A stretch of 64,000 bases of DNA from Halobacterium sp. DL1 (GCA_000230955.3 CP007060.1:2548216-2612215); one strand, 5' to 3'; counted from the first letter of the stretch, positions 33,324-42,768 are shown. Notes: generated by a model from the letters alone, not told the origin. Numbers and translations: made by a program.

Positions 33324-34457
33324 ATGCAAAAATTACTCGAATGCCGTTCCTGTGGCCGAACGTACGACTCCGGGCCGAACGAGCCGTGGCGCTGCGACTG
33401 CGGTCACGCGCTTGACTTCGCGGAACATCCGCTCCCCGACAGCGACGAACCCGACGTCGACCCGCGGGAAGGGCTGTGGGCGTTCGAGGAGTTCCTGCCC
33501 GTCGGGCGGGAGGTGACCCTCGGCGAGGGGTGGACGCCGCTGGCCGAGGCGCCCGACTGGGGCGCCCAGTTCAAACTCGACCACGTGTTCCCGTCGGGGA
33601 GTTTCAAGGACCGCGGCGCGGCGCTGACGCTCTCCCGGGCGGCGGAACTCGGCGTCGAGCGCGTCGTCGAGGACTCTTCGGGGAACGCGGGCGCGGCCAT
33701 CGCGCAGTACGCCGCGCGGGCCGGCATCGACGCCGACATCTACGTGCCGGCGGACGCCAAGCAGTCGAAACTCGACGCCATCGAGGCGGCGGGCGCGACG
33801 CCAGTCCGGGTCGAGGGCAGCAGGCAGGACGTTACAGACGCATGCGTCCGCGAGGCCGTGGGCGGCGACGCGTGGTACGCGAGCCACGCGTGGAACCCGG
33901 CGTTCTTCGCGGGCACGTCGACGTTCGCGCTCGAACTCGCCGCCCAGCGCGACTGGGACGTGCCGGACGCCGTCGTCCTCCCGCTCGGCCACGGCACGCT
34001 GTTCCTCGGCGCCTACCGGGGGTTCCGCGCGCTCCGCGACGCCGGGTGGACCGGGGAGCTCCCGCGCCTGCTGGGCGTGCAGGCCTCGGGCGTCTCGCCC
34101 ATCGTCGAGGAGCTTCACGGGCGCGAGGGTGAGCGGAGCGAACCCTCGAATGGGCGAGCGAGGAGCGCAGCGACCCGCGAGGCGGGGACGAACGACGTCG
34201 CCGACGGCATCCAGATCCGGGAGCCCGCGCGGCGCGGCCAGATTCTCGACGCCATCGAGGCGACGGGCGGCGACGCAATCGCCTGCGGCGCCGAGGCGAC
34301 CGGCGACGCGCTCGCAGCACTCCACGAGCGCGGCTTCTACGTCGAACCGACGAGCGCCGTCGGCGTCGCCGGCCTCGGGACCTACCGCGAGCGCGGCGAA
34401 CTCGACGACGGGGACGACGTGATCGTCGCGCTCACCGGGAGCGGACTGAAGACGTGA
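33324..34457 (+). CDS. thrC: Threonine synthase, with a repeat-encoded insertion
   Basis: A 377-residue PLP enzyme making threonine from O-phosphohomoserine. A short N-terminal zinc-like region (CRSCGRTY...WRCDCG) precedes the catalytic core, with PLP lysine Lys95 in SGSFKDRGA and SSGNAG as phosphate loop. Near residues 267-287 the sequence runs HG-REGERSEPSNGRARSAATREA-GTNDVADGIQI. The middle block is Arg/Ser/Glu-rich, unlike the rest, and its DNA carries the inverted repeat CGAGGGT...ACCCTCG, a known haloarchaeal repeat style. The surrounding fold looks intact, so the enzyme is probably active with an extra surface loop. The stop overlaps the Nudix gene (GTGA). Confidence 0.92.
   Translation: MQKLLECRSCGRTYDSGPNEPWRCDCGHALDFAEHPLPDSDEPDVDPREGLWAFEEFLPVGREVTLGEGWTPLAEAPDWGAQFKLDHVFPSGSFKDRGAALTLSRAAELGVERVVEDSSGNAGAAIAQYAARAGIDADIYVPADAKQSKLDAIEAAGATPVRVEGSRQDVTDACVREAVGGDAWYASHAWNPAFFAGTSTFALELAAQRDWDVPDAVVLPLGHGTLFLGAYRGFRALRDAGWTGELPRLLGVQASGVSPIVEELHGREGERSEPSNGRARSAATREAGTNDVADGIQIREPARRGQILDAIEATGGDAIACGAEATGDALAALHERGFYVEPTSAVGVAGLGTYRERGELDDGDDVIVALTGSGLKT
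34124..34190. repeat. Interspersed GC-rich repeat element inside thrC
   Basis: CGAGGGT (34124-34130) and ACCCTCG (34142-34148) flank GAGCGGAGCGA; further GCGAGCGAGGAGCGCAGCGA follows. About 66 bases are inserted in frame, encoding residues 267-287 of ThrC. Confidence 0.65.
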
Positions 34458-34966
34458 TTCCGTCGTACTGCCCCCAGTGCGGGACCGAACTCGGCGAGCG
34501 ACGCGTCGAGGACCGCGACCGCAAGTGGTGTGGGTCCTGCGAGCGCCCCGTCTACCGGAACGCGGTTCCCTGTGCGGGCGTCACCGTCCTCGACGGCGAC
34601 CGGGTGTTGCTCGTCCAGCGGTCAGTGCCACCCGGCGAAGGGTCGTGGGCGACCCCCGCCGGTCACCTCGAAGTCGAGGAGGAGCCCCGCGTGGGTGCGG
34701 CGCGGGAGCTGGAGGAGGAGACCGGACTCTCGGTCGACCCCGCGGCGCTGGTGCTGCTGGAGGCGACACAACTCGAACAGTTCGGAGAGAAACACGTCGT
34801 CTCGGTCGGCTACGCGGCGAGCGCGGCGGACGTGACCGGGACGCCGGAGGCAGGGTCGGACGCCGCGGCCGTCGAGTGGGTGCCACGGGAGCGACTCGCG
34901 GAGCGGCCGCTACGTCCACACGTCGAGCGGCGGGTGGAGGCCGCGGTTCGCGCGCTGTCCGACTAG
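34454..34966 (+). CDS. Nudix hydrolase with N-terminal zinc ribbon
   Basis: A 170-residue protein. The first 30 residues form a zinc ribbon (CPQC...CGSC), followed by a Nudix domain with the complete Nudix box G-x5-E-x7-RELEEETGL at about residues 75-97. It would hydrolyse a nucleoside diphosphate linked to another group, perhaps NADH or an oxidised nucleotide; the zinc ribbon resembles NudC-type enzymes, but the substrate cannot be fixed. Start GTG 34454 overlaps the thrC stop. Confidence 0.88.
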   Translation: MIPSYCPQCGTELGERRVEDRDRKWCGSCERPVYRNAVPCAGVTVLDGDRVLLVQRSVPPGEGSWATPAGHLEVEEEPRVGAARELEEETGLSVDPAALVLLEATQLEQFGEKHVVSVGYAASAADVTGTPEAGSDAAAVEWVPRERLAERPLRPHVERRVEAAVRALSD

Positions 34967-35169
34967 CGGATCGTCTGGAGGTCGACGAACGCGTCGTCGG
35001 CGGCAGTCACCCACGTAGTGACCAGTTCGTCGGCGGAGGCGTGGGCGGGGAACAGGGTGCACTCCTCGTGGCCATCCTGGGACTCGATGCGAGCCAGAAG
35101 CCGGGAGGAGACGCCGTCGCTGCTGGCGCCCTGGGCGGGGTCGGGGTGGGAGCGGTGTCCACCGGTCAT
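34963..35169 (-). CDS. Small haloarchaeal protein, 68 residues
   Basis: A 68-residue protein. The C-terminal half, ECTLFPAHASADELVTTWVTAADDAFVDL, matches a small haloarchaeal family with the pattern ECT(L/I)FP...DELVT.W(V/I)TA; I think this is DUF7511, not verified. No membrane segment. It overlaps the end of the Nudix gene by 4 bases tail-to-tail. Function unknown. Confidence 0.7.
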   Translation of the reverse strand: MTGGHRSHPDPAQGASSDGVSSRLLARIESQDGHEECTLFPAHASADELVTTWVTAADDAFVDLQTIR

Positions 35170-35264
35170 GGTTCCAGTTTCGACTGACAGTGAATAAAGT
35201 GTTGTGGTACGGTGCTACTGGTTCGCACGCCAGCCCAGCGCGTCGTGGCAGTGCCGTCCCCGGA

Positions 35265-36527
35265 TTACCGCTCCGGGTGGACGGGCGCGTCCCACTCGCC
35301 GCGGACGAGCGGTCTGGCGACGTGTCGGCGGGCGCACGGCGGTACCTCGTACCAGCCGACCGCGAGGTCGCGGTCGAGTGGGCGGGGGACCTTGCCGGGG
35401 GCGTCGGTGCCGCAGTCGCGACAGCGGTAGCCCTGGTCGGCGCCCGCGCTCTCCATCCGGTTCCCGCAGGTCGGGCAGGTCGGCGTCTCGCGCTCGGTGG
35501 TCACGAGGTCGCGGACCGCGAACTTCTCCAGTTTGAACGTGCCGTCGCTCACCTCGCCGCAGACCGTGAGGTAGTCGCCCAATCGGAGCGCCCGCACCCG
35601 GTCGCGGAAGCGCTTCGTGGGTTCGAAGGCCGCACACTGCACGCGCTCCCCGTCGGCCTCGACGGGCACGAAGACGTGGCCGCCGCGGCGGGTCTCGGGG
35701 TCGCCCCCGACAGTCACGTCGACGCGGTAGGCGCGGCCGTCCTTGACGTCTGCGAGGTCGGCGTCCGCGAGGTGGGCGTCGGTGCCCTGGTTCGTCACGA
35801 ACAGCTGGCTCGCGTGGACGGGTTCACTGTCTATCTCGTCGGCGACCCACGCGACCGTCTCCAGGTCGTCGCCGCGGATGCCGTAGAGGATGGGGCCGGG
35901 CGTGTGCGGGACACAGACGGTCTCGCCCTCCCCGCGGTCGACGGTGTCCCAGGCGTCCGGGTAGGCGGCGTCGGCGGCCGTGAAGACGCTGTCGGCGTCG
36001 ACGCGGCGCTCGGTCCCCCAGCGCTCGGGTTCGCGGTAGTCGATGTGCTCGTACGTCCAGTCGTCGAAGGCCGGCCAGGCGCCCACCGCCGCGAGCGCCC
36101 CGACGACACCGCGGCCGTCGCCCCAGCCCGCAGTCTGGTAGCCGTGGGCGGCCGCCAGCGAGTGGGCCTCACCGGGGTCGAGGTGTTCGCGCATCGCCCG
36201 CCTGGCGAACTCGGCGACAGCGTCGGGGGCGTCTCGCTCGTGGGCGACGACGACGCCCGGGTTCGTGCGGGGGTCCGCCGTCTCGGCGTTCGCCCCGACC
36301 ACGTCCGTCGCGACATCGAAGGCGACGGCGGGGTCGACGTCCACGTGGACCGCGAGCGCCGCGTTCCCGCGGGTCTTGTACTCGACCGCGGGGTTGAGGC
36401 GGACGAGCAGCAGGCGCTCGACGGTGGCGCCGCGCTCGCGCAGTCGCTCGGCGACGAGGTGGGCGGCGTACGTCGTACACATCCCGCGCTCGCGGGAGTC
36501 CGTGTCGTCAAGCGCAACGACGGTCAT
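35265..36527 (-). CDS. tiaS: tRNA(Ile2) 2-agmatinylcytidine synthetase TiaS
   Basis: A 420-residue archaeal enzyme that attaches agmatine to C34 of the AUA-reading tRNA-Ile2, converting its codon specificity. The N-terminal [16 protein letters not shown] motif and the [19 protein letters not shown] segment are typical. A nucleic-acid-binding beta domain (about residues 260-330) and a zinc ribbon (CPTCGNRM...CRDCG) follow. ATG 36527 begins the conserved motif; the 52-codon upstream extension is shadow. It is divergent from the HTH regulator gene. Confidence 0.93.
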   Translation of the reverse strand: MTVVALDDTDSRERGMCTTYAAHLVAERLRERGATVERLLLVRLNPAVEYKTRGNAALAVHVDVDPAVAFDVATDVVGANAETADPRTNPGVVVAHERDAPDAVAEFARRAMREHLDPGEAHSLAAAHGYQTAGWGDGRGVVGALAAVGAWPAFDDWTYEHIDYREPERWGTERRVDADSVFTAADAAYPDAWDTVDRGEGETVCVPHTPGPILYGIRGDDLETVAWVADEIDSEPVHASQLFVTNQGTDAHLADADLADVKDGRAYRVDVTVGGDPETRRGGHVFVPVEADGERVQCAAFEPTKRFRDRVRALRLGDYLTVCGEVSDGTFKLEKFAVRDLVTTERETPTCPTCGNRMESAGADQGYRCRDCGTDAPGKVPRPLDRDLAVGWYEVPPCARRHVARPLVRGEWDAPVHPER

Positions 36528-36637
36528 CCCCTCGGCGTACGCCCCGGGAACGTTTCGCGTTTCCGGTCCGGGCAGGTCCCCGATTCGGGGATAGTGGGCC
36601 GAAAACGCGTGGAAGCGGGGGTTTCCCGGCACAACGC

Positions 36638-36644
36638 ATATATG
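36638..36644 (+). promoter_or_regulatory. TATA box of the HTH regulator gene
   Basis: ATATATG, 24-30 bases before ATG 36668; a good consensus match implying a leaderless transcript. Confidence 0.5.
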
Positions 36645-36667
36645 TGGCCACCGGCTTACCTCACCGT

Positions 36668-37630
36668 ATGTCACGGTCGGCACTCATCGAGAACGTCACC
36701 GCGATGCTCGGGGACGCGGGGTTCACGGTGAGCGAGCGCTGTGCGACCCGACCCAAGAGCTTCGACATCGCGGCCCGCCGCGGCGACGACGTGGTGCTCG
36801 TCAAAATCCTCGGCAACATCGACGCCTTCGACGGCGAGACGGGCGCCGAGATGCGCCGCATCGGGAGCTACCTCCAGGCCACGCCGATGGTCATCGGCCT
36901 GCGCACCCGCGACGAGGAGCTGAAACCCGGCGTCGTCTACTTCCGGCACGGCGTCCCCGTGCTCAGCCCGGACACCGCGATGGACTTCTTCGTGGAGGGC
37001 GTCCCACCGCTCATCTACGCGGCGCCCGGCGGCCTCTACGTCAACATCGACGGCGACGTGCTCTCCGACCGGCGCAAAGACGACGACCTGAGCCTCGGCC
37101 AGCTCGCCAACCAGCTCGGCGTCTCCCGGCGCACTGTCTCGAAGTACGAGGACGGGATGAACGCCAGCATCGAGGTAGCGATGGAACTCGAGGACCTGTT
37201 CGGCGGCGACCTCACCGCACCCGTCTCCGTGATGGACGGCGCCGAGGAGGTCCGGGACGCCGACCCGACGCCGGAGGACCCCGAGGCCGCGCCCGAGGAC
37301 GTGCCCGTGCTGAGCGTGCTCGCGCGCGTCGGCTTCGAGGTCCACCCGACGCTCCGCGCGCCGTTCAAGGCCGTCGGCGAGGACCTCTCGCGGGCGGACC
37401 GACTGCTCACTGGCCACTCCGCGTTCACGGAGGCCGCCGTGAAGCGCGCCCGCATCATGAGTTCGCTGGGCGAGATTACGCACACGCGGGCGGTGTACGT
37501 CGTCGACGAGGCGAGCCGCAAGTCCGTCGATGGCACCGCCATCGTCGAGCGCGAGGAACTCGAGGACGTCGAGGGCGCCGAGGAGTTCCGGGACCTGCTG
37601 GCGGACCGCGGCGACCCCCAGGAAGCCTGA
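36668..37630 (+). CDS. HTH-type transcriptional regulator (COG1395-like)
   Basis: A 320-residue protein. The N-terminal region (residues 1-110) resembles the restriction-endonuclease-like domain found in this archaeal family, with [14 protein letters not shown] Cro/C1-type helix-turn-helix is at about residues 135-170 ([23 protein letters not shown]). The C-terminal region (about 215-320) has a putative sensor part ([25 protein letters not shown]). This architecture occurs in nearly all haloarchaea, annotated as putative transcriptional regulator; targets unknown. The TATA-like box supports ATG 36668 over 36644. Confidence 0.88.
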   Translation: MSRSALIENVTAMLGDAGFTVSERCATRPKSFDIAARRGDDVVLVKILGNIDAFDGETGAEMRRIGSYLQATPMVIGLRTRDEELKPGVVYFRHGVPVLSPDTAMDFFVEGVPPLIYAAPGGLYVNIDGDVLSDRRKDDDLSLGQLANQLGVSRRTVSKYEDGMNASIEVAMELEDLFGGDLTAPVSVMDGAEEVRDADPTPEDPEAAPEDVPVLSVLARVGFEVHPTLRAPFKAVGEDLSRADRLLTGHSAFTEAAVKRARIMSSLGEITHTRAVYVVDEASRKSVDGTAIVEREELEDVEGAEEFRDLLADRGDPQEA

Positions 37631-37931
37631 GGGGTCGCCCGCGCCGGGCCGATATCGTTCTCCCAGGAACAGGGACAACGTTTAGACGAAAGCAGCAACG
37701 GCTCCCCCACGACATCGACACTCCACTAATACCGAGCAGTACGACTACGTGGTGCTACCGTCGAACTGACAGTCAATCTGTCGAATCACCCGCCTGCGGG
37801 TGGGTAACGTCCCCCTACGCGCCGCCACGTTGTCCATCTTCCCCGTCCACGTGTCGTCGTCGTTGTTACCAGCTGCCGGCACAATGGTCACGAAAGTTAT
37901 ATTTAGGAGAGCGTCACAGTACTGGGCGTAG
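37631..37931. other. Intergenic region without supported gene
   Basis: About 300 bases. It contains a small hairpin CACCCGC-CT-GCGGGTG (37787-37802) and TATA-like TTATATTTA (about 37896-37904) 27-36 bases before the HalOD1 ORF at 37932. Minus-strand ORF 37745-38128 lacks coding character. Confidence 0.5.
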
Positions 37932-38255
37932 ATGTCGGGTACGAATGTCAGAGAGCACGCAGACGAAGCACACAACTCAGGAACGGCGTCTCCGATCTCC
38001 GATTCTGTCACCAGGACGTACAACTGGGCGGACGTAGAGCCGACCACCGGAGTGGTCGAAACGACCGCCGCCGCGACGGGCGTCAAACAGACCGACCTCG
38101 AGGTTCTCCACGACGCCGTCGACACCACGGCGTTGAACGCCTTCCTCCGGTCGGACGGGGACGACGAGGACCTCCGAGTCTCCTTCGACTACCACGGCTG
38201 TACCGTCGTGGCCCGACAGAGTGGCCACGTCACTGTGTACCCCATCGACGGCTGA
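37932..38255 (+). CDS. Stand-alone HalOD1 output-domain protein
   Basis: A 107-residue protein consisting of a short polar lead and one HalOD1 domain (VVETTAAATGVKQTDLEVLHDAVDTTALNAFL ... VSFDYHGCTVVARQSGHVTVYP). HalOD1 modules occur behind receivers or alone in haloarchaea, and their role in signalling output is inferred. Unlike the larger receiver-HalOD1 protein at 25.1-25.9 kb, it has no input domain, so it must be regulated by expression or by a partner. A good TATA-like box precedes it. Confidence 0.82.
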   Translation: MSGTNVREHADEAHNSGTASPISDSVTRTYNWADVEPTTGVVETTAAATGVKQTDLEVLHDAVDTTALNAFLRSDGDDEDLRVSFDYHGCTVVARQSGHVTVYPIDG

Positions 38256-38376
38256 CGGCCCAGACTGCTGATTCGTTCTCCGGGAGCCAGCGACACCGGA
38301 AAGGAAATTGTTCGAAAGCGTCGTCTACGGATGCTGTTCTCCGCTCACCACACGGCAAAAAATCCGGCCCAGACCG

Positions 38377-38622
38377 TTACGAGCCGTAGGTCTCTTCGAG
38401 GTACTCGACGATGTCGTCGCTCTCGTTCATCCCCTCGACGCCGTTGTCGGTGTCGACGAGGACGGGGACGCCGCGCTGGCCGCTGACCGCCTCCACCTCG
38501 TCGCGTTCGGCGTGCGAGCTCGCGACGCCGTGTCTCTCGTAGTCCAGGCCGAGTTCGTCGAGTTTCGTCTCGACCTTCGCGCAGTACGGGCAGCCGTCGA
38601 GTGCGTACAGTTCGAGCGTCAT
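38377..38622 (-). CDS. Glutaredoxin-like thiol-disulfide protein
   Basis: An 81-residue glutaredoxin. The redox motif CPYC is at residues 11-14, followed by a glutathione-binding-like GVPVLVD and a GMNESDDIVEYLEE C-terminal helix. Haloarchaea use gamma-glutamylcysteine rather than glutathione, so that is the probable partner. ATG 38622 gives the correct size. It converges on nothing and lies directly downstream of the NCS2 permease gene on the same strand. Confidence 0.9.
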   Translation of the reverse strand: MTLELYALDGCPYCAKVETKLDELGLDYERHGVASSHAERDEVEAVSGQRGVPVLVDTDNGVEGMNESDDIVEYLEETYGS

Positions 38623-38678
38623 GCTCGTTCGTTGTGGCGTCTCACTGAAGAATCCGGGGGTCGGAGCGGAGCGGGCCG

Positions 38679-40115
38679 CTACACTGCGGCGGAGAGGACG
38701 CCGCTGGTCCGGACGTAGAAGTAGAGGACGAACAGACCGGCGAGCACCCACTGGCCGGGGTGGACGTCGTCCCACTCACCCACGGCGCCCTTCACGACGG
38801 GGTAGGAGACGATGCCGGCCGCGAGGCCGTACGCGATGGAGAACGTGAACGGCATGACGAAGATGGTGAGCGCGGCGGGAATCGCGAACGTGACGTCCTG
38901 CCACGCGATCTCCGCGACGTTCGCGAGCATGATGATGCCGACGACGACGAGCACGAGGTGGCTCGCGTACGTCGGGACGGCGACGGCCAGCGGGACGACG
39001 GCCAAGCTCAGGATGAACAGCACGGCGACGACGAGCGCCGTCAGACCCGTGCGGCCGCCCTCCTCGACGCCGGTGGCGGACTCGATGTACGTCGTGACGG
39101 TGGACGTGCCGAGCATCCCGCCGACGGTGGTGCCGATGGCGTCGGCCATCAGCGGCTTGTCGATGTCGGGGAGGTCGCCGTCCTCGTCGAGGAAGCCGGC
39201 GGCCTGCCCGACGCCGGTGAGTGTGCCGGCGGTGTCGAAGAAGTCAACGAAGAAGAACGTGAAGACGATGAGCGCGAACGACACGCCCTCGATGTTCTGC
39301 AGTCCCTGAACGAACGCGCCAGCCAGCGGCGTGATGTCGTAGCTAGCGGCGTTGTACGCGATGGGGACGTCGGGCGCGAGCGGGACCGGAGACTGCAGGG
39401 TGGCCCCGTACAGCTCCATCGCCTGCTCGGCCGGGTAGGCGGCGTAGTCGAGCGCGCTGGCGGCGTAGCCGAGCAGGCTCGTCGCGATGATGCCGATGAC
39501 GATGCTCCCGGTGACGCCGCGGGCGTACAGTGCCAGCGTCAGCAGCAGGCCGACGACGCTGACGACGGCGACGGGGTCGCTAGCGAACACCGGGCTGAAC
39601 TGGACGAAGGTGGCCGAGGAGCCGGCGATGACCCGCATCTCCTGGAGGCCGATGATGGCGAGGAACAGTCCGATACCCGCGCCGACCGCGAGTTTGACGG
39701 GTTCGGGGAACAGCCGGATGATGTACTCGCGGGCGCCGACGGCGGTGAGCACGATGAAGACGAGGCCCTCCACGACGACGGCGGCGAGTGCGGTCTGCCA
39801 CGGGATACCGAGGCCGAGGACGACCGTGAACGCGAAGAACGCGTTGAGGCCGAGGCCGGGCGCCTGCGCGAACGGCCGGTTGGCGTAGAACGCCATCACG
39901 AGCGTCGCCGTGGCAGCGGCGAGCAGCGTGACGACAGCGATCATCTGGAACGTTCGTTCCGGACCGATGCCGTCGATCTGGATCGCCGCCGAGAGGATGG
40001 CCGGGTTGACGACGACGATGTAGGACATCGTCAGGAACGTGGTGATGCCAGCGACCAGTTCGGTGCTGACGTCGGTGCCGTGTTCGTCGAGTTCGAAGTA
40101 GTCAGCGAGCCCCAT
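38679..40115 (-). CDS. NCS2-family purine permease (AzgA-like)
   Basis: A 478-residue permease with about twelve to fourteen helices. The AzgA/NCS2 marks are the N-terminal FELDEHGTDVSTELVAGITTFLTMSY, the NPAILS segment, PGLGLNAFFAF and the TTVTTYIESATG(V) motif (positions about 315-340). It would take up adenine, guanine or hypoxanthine with protons. It shares strand with the PRTase-type regulator gfcR (40257-40970), though the divergent AT-rich spacer of 141 bases may hold its promoter. Confidence 0.92.
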   Translation of the reverse strand: MGLADYFELDEHGTDVSTELVAGITTFLTMSYIVVVNPAILSAAIQIDGIGPERTFQMIAVVTLLAAATATLVMAFYANRPFAQAPGLGLNAFFAFTVVLGLGIPWQTALAAVVVEGLVFIVLTAVGAREYIIRLFPEPVKLAVGAGIGLFLAIIGLQEMRVIAGSSATFVQFSPVFASDPVAVVSVVGLLLTLALYARGVTGSIVIGIIATSLLGYAASALDYAAYPAEQAMELYGATLQSPVPLAPDVPIAYNAASYDITPLAGAFVQGLQNIEGVSFALIVFTFFFVDFFDTAGTLTGVGQAAGFLDEDGDLPDIDKPLMADAIGTTVGGMLGTSTVTTYIESATGVEEGGRTGLTALVVAVLFILSLAVVPLAVAVPTYASHLVLVVVGIIMLANVAEIAWQDVTFAIPAALTIFVMPFTFSIAYGLAAGIVSYPVVKGAVGEWDDVHPGQWVLAGLFVLYFYVRTSGVLSAAV

Positions 40116-40256
40116 GATGCACGTTCGAGCACATCGATACCAGAGTATTAAGCGTTGTTATGCACGTTCGTACTTCTTGCACTCAAACAGGTTCTGGGGA
40201 GCGATGATAGACACGTACGTGCACAGAACCGGCCGATTCTGGGGCCGAGCGGTGTG

Positions 40257-40970
40257 TCAGTCGAGGTGGGCGAGCGCGCCGACCGGTGCGTCAGTGAGTT
40301 CGCGGGCGCGTTCGACGCCCTCCTGACCGGCCGCGATGAGCGTGAACACGCCGGTGACGTCGGCGTCGGCGGCGTGTGCGATGTCGAGGAGGAGTTCCTG
40401 GGTCTCGCCCGAGCGGATGAGGTCGTCGACGACGAGCACCGTGTCGCCCGCGCCGATGGCCGACGCCGGCAGGTAGTAGGTGAGTTCGATGCCCGAATCG
40501 AGGCGCTGGCGGGCCTCGATGAACTCCTCGACGGCCGTCTCCTTGGACTTCTTGGCGTACGCGCAGTCCGCGCCGTAGTAGGAGGCCAGCGCGGCGGCGA
40601 GGGTGATGCCGTCGGTGGCGGCAGTCAGCACGACGTCGGGGCGCTCGAAGTCGAACGTCTCGGCGGTGACCGGTGCCGCCAGGTCGAGGAACGACTGGTC
40701 GAAGACGACCCCCGAGTTGTCCACGTAGCCCTCGTCGTCGACGCGGACGCGGGAGGTCAGTTCCTCACGGAGCAGGTCGGCGCCGGCGTCGCCGACGACC
40801 GCCTGCGCCCGGTCCGCGCTCGGGAGCACGTGACCGTTGACGTAGCGGTTCAGGTCGCCCGCGGGGAGCCCCGTCTCCGCGGAGAGTTCGTCGTAGGTGC
40901 GCGTCTCCTTCAGGGTCCGCAGGACCGCGACGGCCTGCAACTGCAGGGCCGCCTTCTCGGCTCGGTTCAT
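40257..40970 (-). CDS. gfcR: GfcR-type transcriptional regulator with phosphoribosyltransferase domain
   Basis: A 237-residue protein with an N-terminal helix-turn-helix (residues about 5-50, LQAVAVLRTLKETRTYDELSAETGLPAGDLNRYV) and a C-terminal type I phosphoribosyltransferase domain containing the PRPP motif VLVVDDLIRSGET. The haloarchaeal GfcR regulator (an activator of sugar catabolism genes in Haloferax) has this design, and relatives are often misnamed orotate phosphoribosyltransferases. Whether this one binds PRPP as an effector is unknown. It lies next to pyrE and a nucleobase permease. Confidence 0.78.
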   Translation of the reverse strand: MNRAEKAALQLQAVAVLRTLKETRTYDELSAETGLPAGDLNRYVNGHVLPSADRAQAVVGDAGADLLREELTSRVRVDDEGYVDNSGVVFDQSFLDLAAPVTAETFDFERPDVVLTAATDGITLAAALASYYGADCAYAKKSKETAVEEFIEARQRLDSGIELTYYLPASAIGAGDTVLVVDDLIRSGETQELLLDIAHAADADVTGVFTLIAAGQEGVERARELTDAPVGALAHLD

Positions 40971-41091
40971 ACAGATACGCACGTTTCCACAAACTTGAAT
41001 ACCTCGAAACGCTGCTGGCGGGAAGGAACCACGAACGCGCTGTTTCAGGTGGCAACCGGGGTCCCGCGGCGACCCCAGACCGGGCGATTGG

Positions 41092-41616
41092 TCACGCCGA
41101 GTCGAGCAGGTCGCTCGCCGTGACCAGCGCCTCCATCTCCACGCCGTGGTCGGCGAGCAGTTCCCGGCCGCCCTCCTCGCGGTCCACGACGAGCAACGCC
41201 CGGTTCACCGTTGCGCCGGCGTTGCGGAGCGCCTCCACGGCATCCACGGCTGACTGGCCGGTCGTCGCGATGTCCTCCACGACGACGACCTCCTCGCCGT
41301 CGTCGAGGCGGCCCTCGATGCGGTTGCCCGTGCCGTACTCCTTGGCCTGCTTGCGCGCGATGACGTACGGGACGTCCGCAACCACCGACGTGGCCGCGGC
41401 GAGGGGTACGCCGCCGAGGGCGACGCCCCCGAGTTTCGTGTCCGCGTCGATTCGCTCCGCGAACGCCTCCGCGATTGCGCGCAGGCAGTCGGGGTCCGTC
41501 TCGAAGAGGTACTTGTCCACGTAGTACTCCGAGGTGCCGCCGTGGGAGAGTTCGAACTCGCCGAACTGCACGGCGTCTGCGTCACGCAGCGCCGCGATGA
41601 GGTCGTCGTTCGCCAT
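41092..41616 (-). CDS. pyrE: Orotate phosphoribosyltransferase
   Basis: A 174-residue enzyme converting orotate and PRPP to orotidine 5'-phosphate in pyrimidine synthesis. The substrate-binding segment [20 protein letters not shown] and the PRPP motif [13 protein letters not shown] are diagnostic, and [16 protein letters not shown] is the catalytic loop. Length is normal for archaeal PyrE. It lies upstream of gfcR on the same strand, 121 bases apart. Confidence 0.95.
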   Translation of the reverse strand: MANDDLIAALRDADAVQFGEFELSHGGTSEYYVDKYLFETDPDCLRAIAEAFAERIDADTKLGGVALGGVPLAAATSVVADVPYVIARKQAKEYGTGNRIEGRLDDGEEVVVVEDIATTGQSAVDAVEALRNAGATVNRALLVVDREEGGRELLADHGVEMEALVTASDLLDSA

Positions 41617-41728
41617 TGCCAGAGACGGCGCGCCGGTCCAGTAAAAGGTGTCCGGTCACCGCCGCCGTCGTGGGGCGCGGTGCCAGGCGGCGAAACCGGT
41701 TTGGTGGGCGCCGCCGAACCGACCGTTC

Positions 41729-42208
41729 ATGCAGGTGCGGGAAGCCACACCCGAGGACGCGGAGGCGGTCCACGGCGTCGCGGAGGCCGCGTGGCACGAC
41801 GCCCACGGGCCCATCGTCGGGACTGAGGCGGTCGACGCGTTCCTCGCGGAGCACTACGAACCTGAAGTCCTCCGAGAACGCTACCGCGACGCCGACAGTG
41901 TGACGTTCGTCGCCGAACGCGGCGGGGAGGTGGTCGGCTACGCGAGCGGCGTCCCCTCCGACGACGGCTACACGCTCGGCTCGCTGTACGTCCACCCCGA
42001 CCGCCAGGGAGCGGGAATCGGGAGCCGACTGCTCGCTCGCGTCGAGGACGCCGCCCGGGATGCCAACTACGACGCCGTGGACCTCGTCGTGATGGCCGAA
42101 AACGACGACTCCATCGGCTTCTACGAGTCGAAGGGGTACGAGCGCGTTGGCGACCACCACGACGAGCTGCTCGACGTCGACGGCTACGTGTACGAGAAAC
42201 CAGTCTGA
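41729..42208 (+). CDS. GNAT family N-acetyltransferase
   Basis: A 159-residue acetyltransferase. It begins with VREATPEDAEAVHGVAE and has the acetyl-CoA motif LYVHPDRQGAGIGSRLL (Q-x-x-G-x-G) followed by ENDDSIGFYESKGYERVG. Substrate unknown. ATG 41729 is chosen because it aligns with the family start; an in-frame extension to 41648 exists. It is divergent from pyrE. Confidence 0.88.
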   Translation: MQVREATPEDAEAVHGVAEAAWHDAHGPIVGTEAVDAFLAEHYEPEVLRERYRDADSVTFVAERGGEVVGYASGVPSDDGYTLGSLYVHPDRQGAGIGSRLLARVEDAARDANYDAVDLVVMAENDDSIGFYESKGYERVGDHHDELLDVDGYVYEKPV

Positions 42209-42272
42209 GGGCGGTGCTCACGCGGTTTCCCTGTTCAGGCAAGGTCGAAGCAGACGAACTGCCGGCCGCGAC

Positions 42273-42716
42273 CTACAGCGGGGACAGCGACCAGTCGCTG
42301 ACGGACCGCTCGAGAAGAGCGAGCAGGCCGGCCAGGACGAAGAACAGCGGCCACCCGAAGAGAAACGCCAGCGAGTACATACCGGGGCTGGACGCTCCCC
42401 CGTCGACGCCACCAGTAGGTAGCAGTCCGAGCAGCAGAACGAGGATGGCAACCGAGAGGGGCGTGACCAAGCCCTCCCGCCCCAAGGCGAAGCCTGCCAG
42501 GCCACCCATCGCGAGACCCCCGGATGCGACCCACACGTAGAACGTAACCGGGGAGCCCGAACCCAGTCCGAACACCGCCAGCCAGACGCTCGCGTAGAGC
42601 ACGGCCCCGAGCGCGAGGCCTGTCGTCCCCCTGTTCACCCCACCTGTCTGGTTCTGCACGGGTTCGAGAACCGACAATAGCGTGGTAAGTTTTTCGTGTT
42701 TGTCAACTCCCGTCAC
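42273..42716 (-). CDS. Hypothetical membrane protein, four helices
   Basis: A protein of about 147 residues with four hydrophobic helices, ending SVSDWSLSPL. Start is uncertain: TTG 42725 and GTG 42716 give similar lengths, and a downstream GTG (near 42660) with an upstream AT-rich stretch is also possible. No family is recognised. Confidence 0.55.
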   Translation of the reverse strand: MTGVDKHEKLTTLLSVLEPVQNQTGGVNRGTTGLALGAVLYASVWLAVFGLGSGSPVTFYVWVASGGLAMGGLAGFALGREGLVTPLSVAILVLLLGLLPTGGVDGGASSPGMYSLAFLFGWPLFFVLAGLLALLERSVSDWSLSPL

Positions 42717-42730
42717 TCCAAGCAAGCATC

Positions 42731-42768
42731 CGCGACCCGAGCGGCTCGAAGAGCCCGGGAGGGTCGCG
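42731..42768. repeat. Inverted repeat in the intergenic region before carS
   Basis: CGCGACCC (42731-42738) pairs with GGGTCGCG (42761-42768). It is followed by GCTGCGAGCGAACGTAGTGAGCGAGCAGC, of the same interspersed-repeat style as the element inside thrC. Confidence 0.5.

Noticed and set aside
37745-38128. Minus-strand ORF of 127 codons in an intergenic stretch
   Set aside because: Overlaps the HalOD1 gene, lacks GC-rich third positions and has no family features.
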